A stretch of 64,000 nucleotides of DNA from Dillenia suffruticosa (lineage: Eukaryota; Streptophyta; Magnoliopsida; Dilleniales; Dilleniaceae). Both the position numbers and the translations under genes were made by a program. A model generated the notes under the pieces. That model did no database searches and was not told where the DNA came from. It was given only the letters and a program-made list of their open reading frames with translations. Below, one piece after another: positions 63,109 to 64,000 of this stretch. Location: positions 19,202,001 through 19,266,000 of the forward strand of contig JAVTVX010000031.1 of the NCBI GenBank assembly GCA_033439265.1, written 5' to 3'. Every line of letters starts with the position of its first letter. The first letter of the stretch is position 1.

Positions 63109-64000
63109 TTTTATATATTTGGATTGACCCACTTTATAAAAACATGGCAAGATGCATGCGATGCAACTCAGGGGGTTCCTACCATCGTGATACCAAATGA
63201 GACATTCTTGTTGCAACCTTTGCAGTTCCTCGGTCCTTGCAAGCCTAAAAATATCCATTTCCAGGTAAAATCAAGCTTGTGAGGGATCTACAAGTCAATC
63301 AAAATTCCATTGACTTCATGATATACTAATAAATAGACGATTAAAATTGGCATCAACTGTGAGGTGCGATTCTTTTTGTAAAGGACAGGTTCTTGGTAAT
63401 ATTGCTGCTCCAGCAACTCCTAAAGTGTGGAATCCCACTTGTTATGACGGAAGCTGGATTAACTTCAAAAAGGTAGATGGTCTCATTCCCGATGGCTCAG
63501 GCAAAATAGATGGCAAAGGTCAAGACTGGTGGAAACAAAAAAGACGTCCTATGGCAAGTGTGAGAATGATTTAACTATTCCACTGTTTCATTTTATACTA
63601 TATGGTTTCGTAGATGGTATTTGTCTATTCACTTGCTGAGCTTTTTGTATGGTGATGTCTGAAAAGAGATTTGATATGGAACTTACAGGTCCCAAGGCAG
63701 TGTACATGGCCACCCACGGTAAGTTTGGTACAACATATATGATCATGTAAATTGAGAATTGCACCCACAATCCTTTTTTCCTAATTTTTTTGAATTATTA
63801 TTATTTTGAGGGGGGGGGGGGGAGGGTAATGGCCAACCCAAATAATTTTATTTTGGAAACTTTCATCCTAAAGCCATCTTCAATTCTTTTATGCTCAGAT
63901 TGATTTTCTCACTGAAATGCATGTATGCACGATCGCAGGCTTTGCGCATACACAGGTGCAACAATCTTCAACTAAGGGATCTACACCATTTGAACAGCCC
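63109..64000 (+). CDS. Polygalacturonase (glycoside hydrolase family 28), partial, 5' end apparently missing
   Basis: Three exons are readable. About 63121-63264 encodes FIKTWQDACDATQGVPTIVI, FLLQPLQFLGPCK and NIHFQ. Exon 63389-63553 encodes VLGNIAAPATPKVW, SWINFKKVDGLIPDGSGKID and GQDWWKQKRRPM. Exon 63939 onward encodes ALRIHRCNNLQLRDLHHLNS and runs off the window. These match the N-terminal third of plant pectin-degrading polygalacturonases, acting in the cell wall. The catalytic motifs (NTD, DD, GHG, RIK) would lie beyond the window. Upstream of 63121 there is no acceptor AG, an in-frame TAA sits at 63106, and the signal peptide and FNV-YGA-G-G-TDD start are absent. So it is either 5'-truncated or rearranged. 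Intron 63554-63938 appears to use a GC donor (ATG|GCAAGT). Gene versus pseudogene is unresolved. Confidence 0.7.

Noticed and set aside
63073-63258. 61-codon minus frame
   Set aside because: It is the antisense shadow of the first readable polygalacturonase exon.

Overview
The window is nuclear DNA of a flowering plant, most likely a core eudicot and probably woody. The evidence is many-exon genes with GT-AG introns, AT-rich intergenic DNA with plant-type transposons, very many (CT)n/(GA)n microsatellites, and plant-only gene families. The species cannot be named from the sequence.

Layout: (1) 131-6613 (+): a 12-exon ankyrin-repeat Raf-like kinase of the plant integrin-linked kinase (ILK) group. 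(2) 9816-14047 (+): a three-exon gene for an 896-residue, probably nuclear, plant-specific protein that resembles HAPLESS 8. (3) 14.0-31.7 kb: about 17 kb without genes, holding a probable solo LTR (17360-18696), a complete non-autonomous CACTA transposon (18846-19851, TSD ATT) and many copies of a dispersed tRNA-derived SINE-like repeat. (4) about 31745-38834 (+): an AGAMOUS-lineage MADS-box gene with a spliced 5' leader, a 4.3-kb intron carrying CCAATCA/AAGAAT/CCAATG motifs, and apparently an ACG start codon. (5) 39.4-49.5 kb (-): a GDSL esterase/lipase cluster pointing towards the MADS gene, with one intact gene (46283-49544), one pseudogene (40975-43868) and one orphan last exon (about 39405-39626). 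(6) 53.3-55.8 kb: an inverted pair of damaged copies of an unknown secreted plant protein. (7) 56-62.5 kb: no protein gene seen; two local tandem duplications and a telo-box-rich block that could be the 5' end of a minus-strand transcript. (8) 63.1 kb to the end (+): a polygalacturonase, apparently lacking its 5' end and cut by the window edge.

The order ILK kinase - AG - GDSL lipase matches, from memory, Arabidopsis At4g18950 (ILK5), At4g18960 (AG) and At4g18970 (GDSL). This supports orthology of the MADS gene with AG rather than with SHP. The genes do not form a pathway. The MADS protein would specify stamens and carpels, the kinase acts in signalling, and the lipase and polygalacturonase act on secreted lipids or esters and on pectin.

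The most interesting observation is the translation start of the AG gene. The codon where related proteins have their initiator Met reads ACG in an excellent initiation context, with no AUG upstream in the predicted leader. This parallels the known ACG start of Arabidopsis AG, but here an in-frame AUG follows 17 codons later, so two N-terminal forms are predicted.
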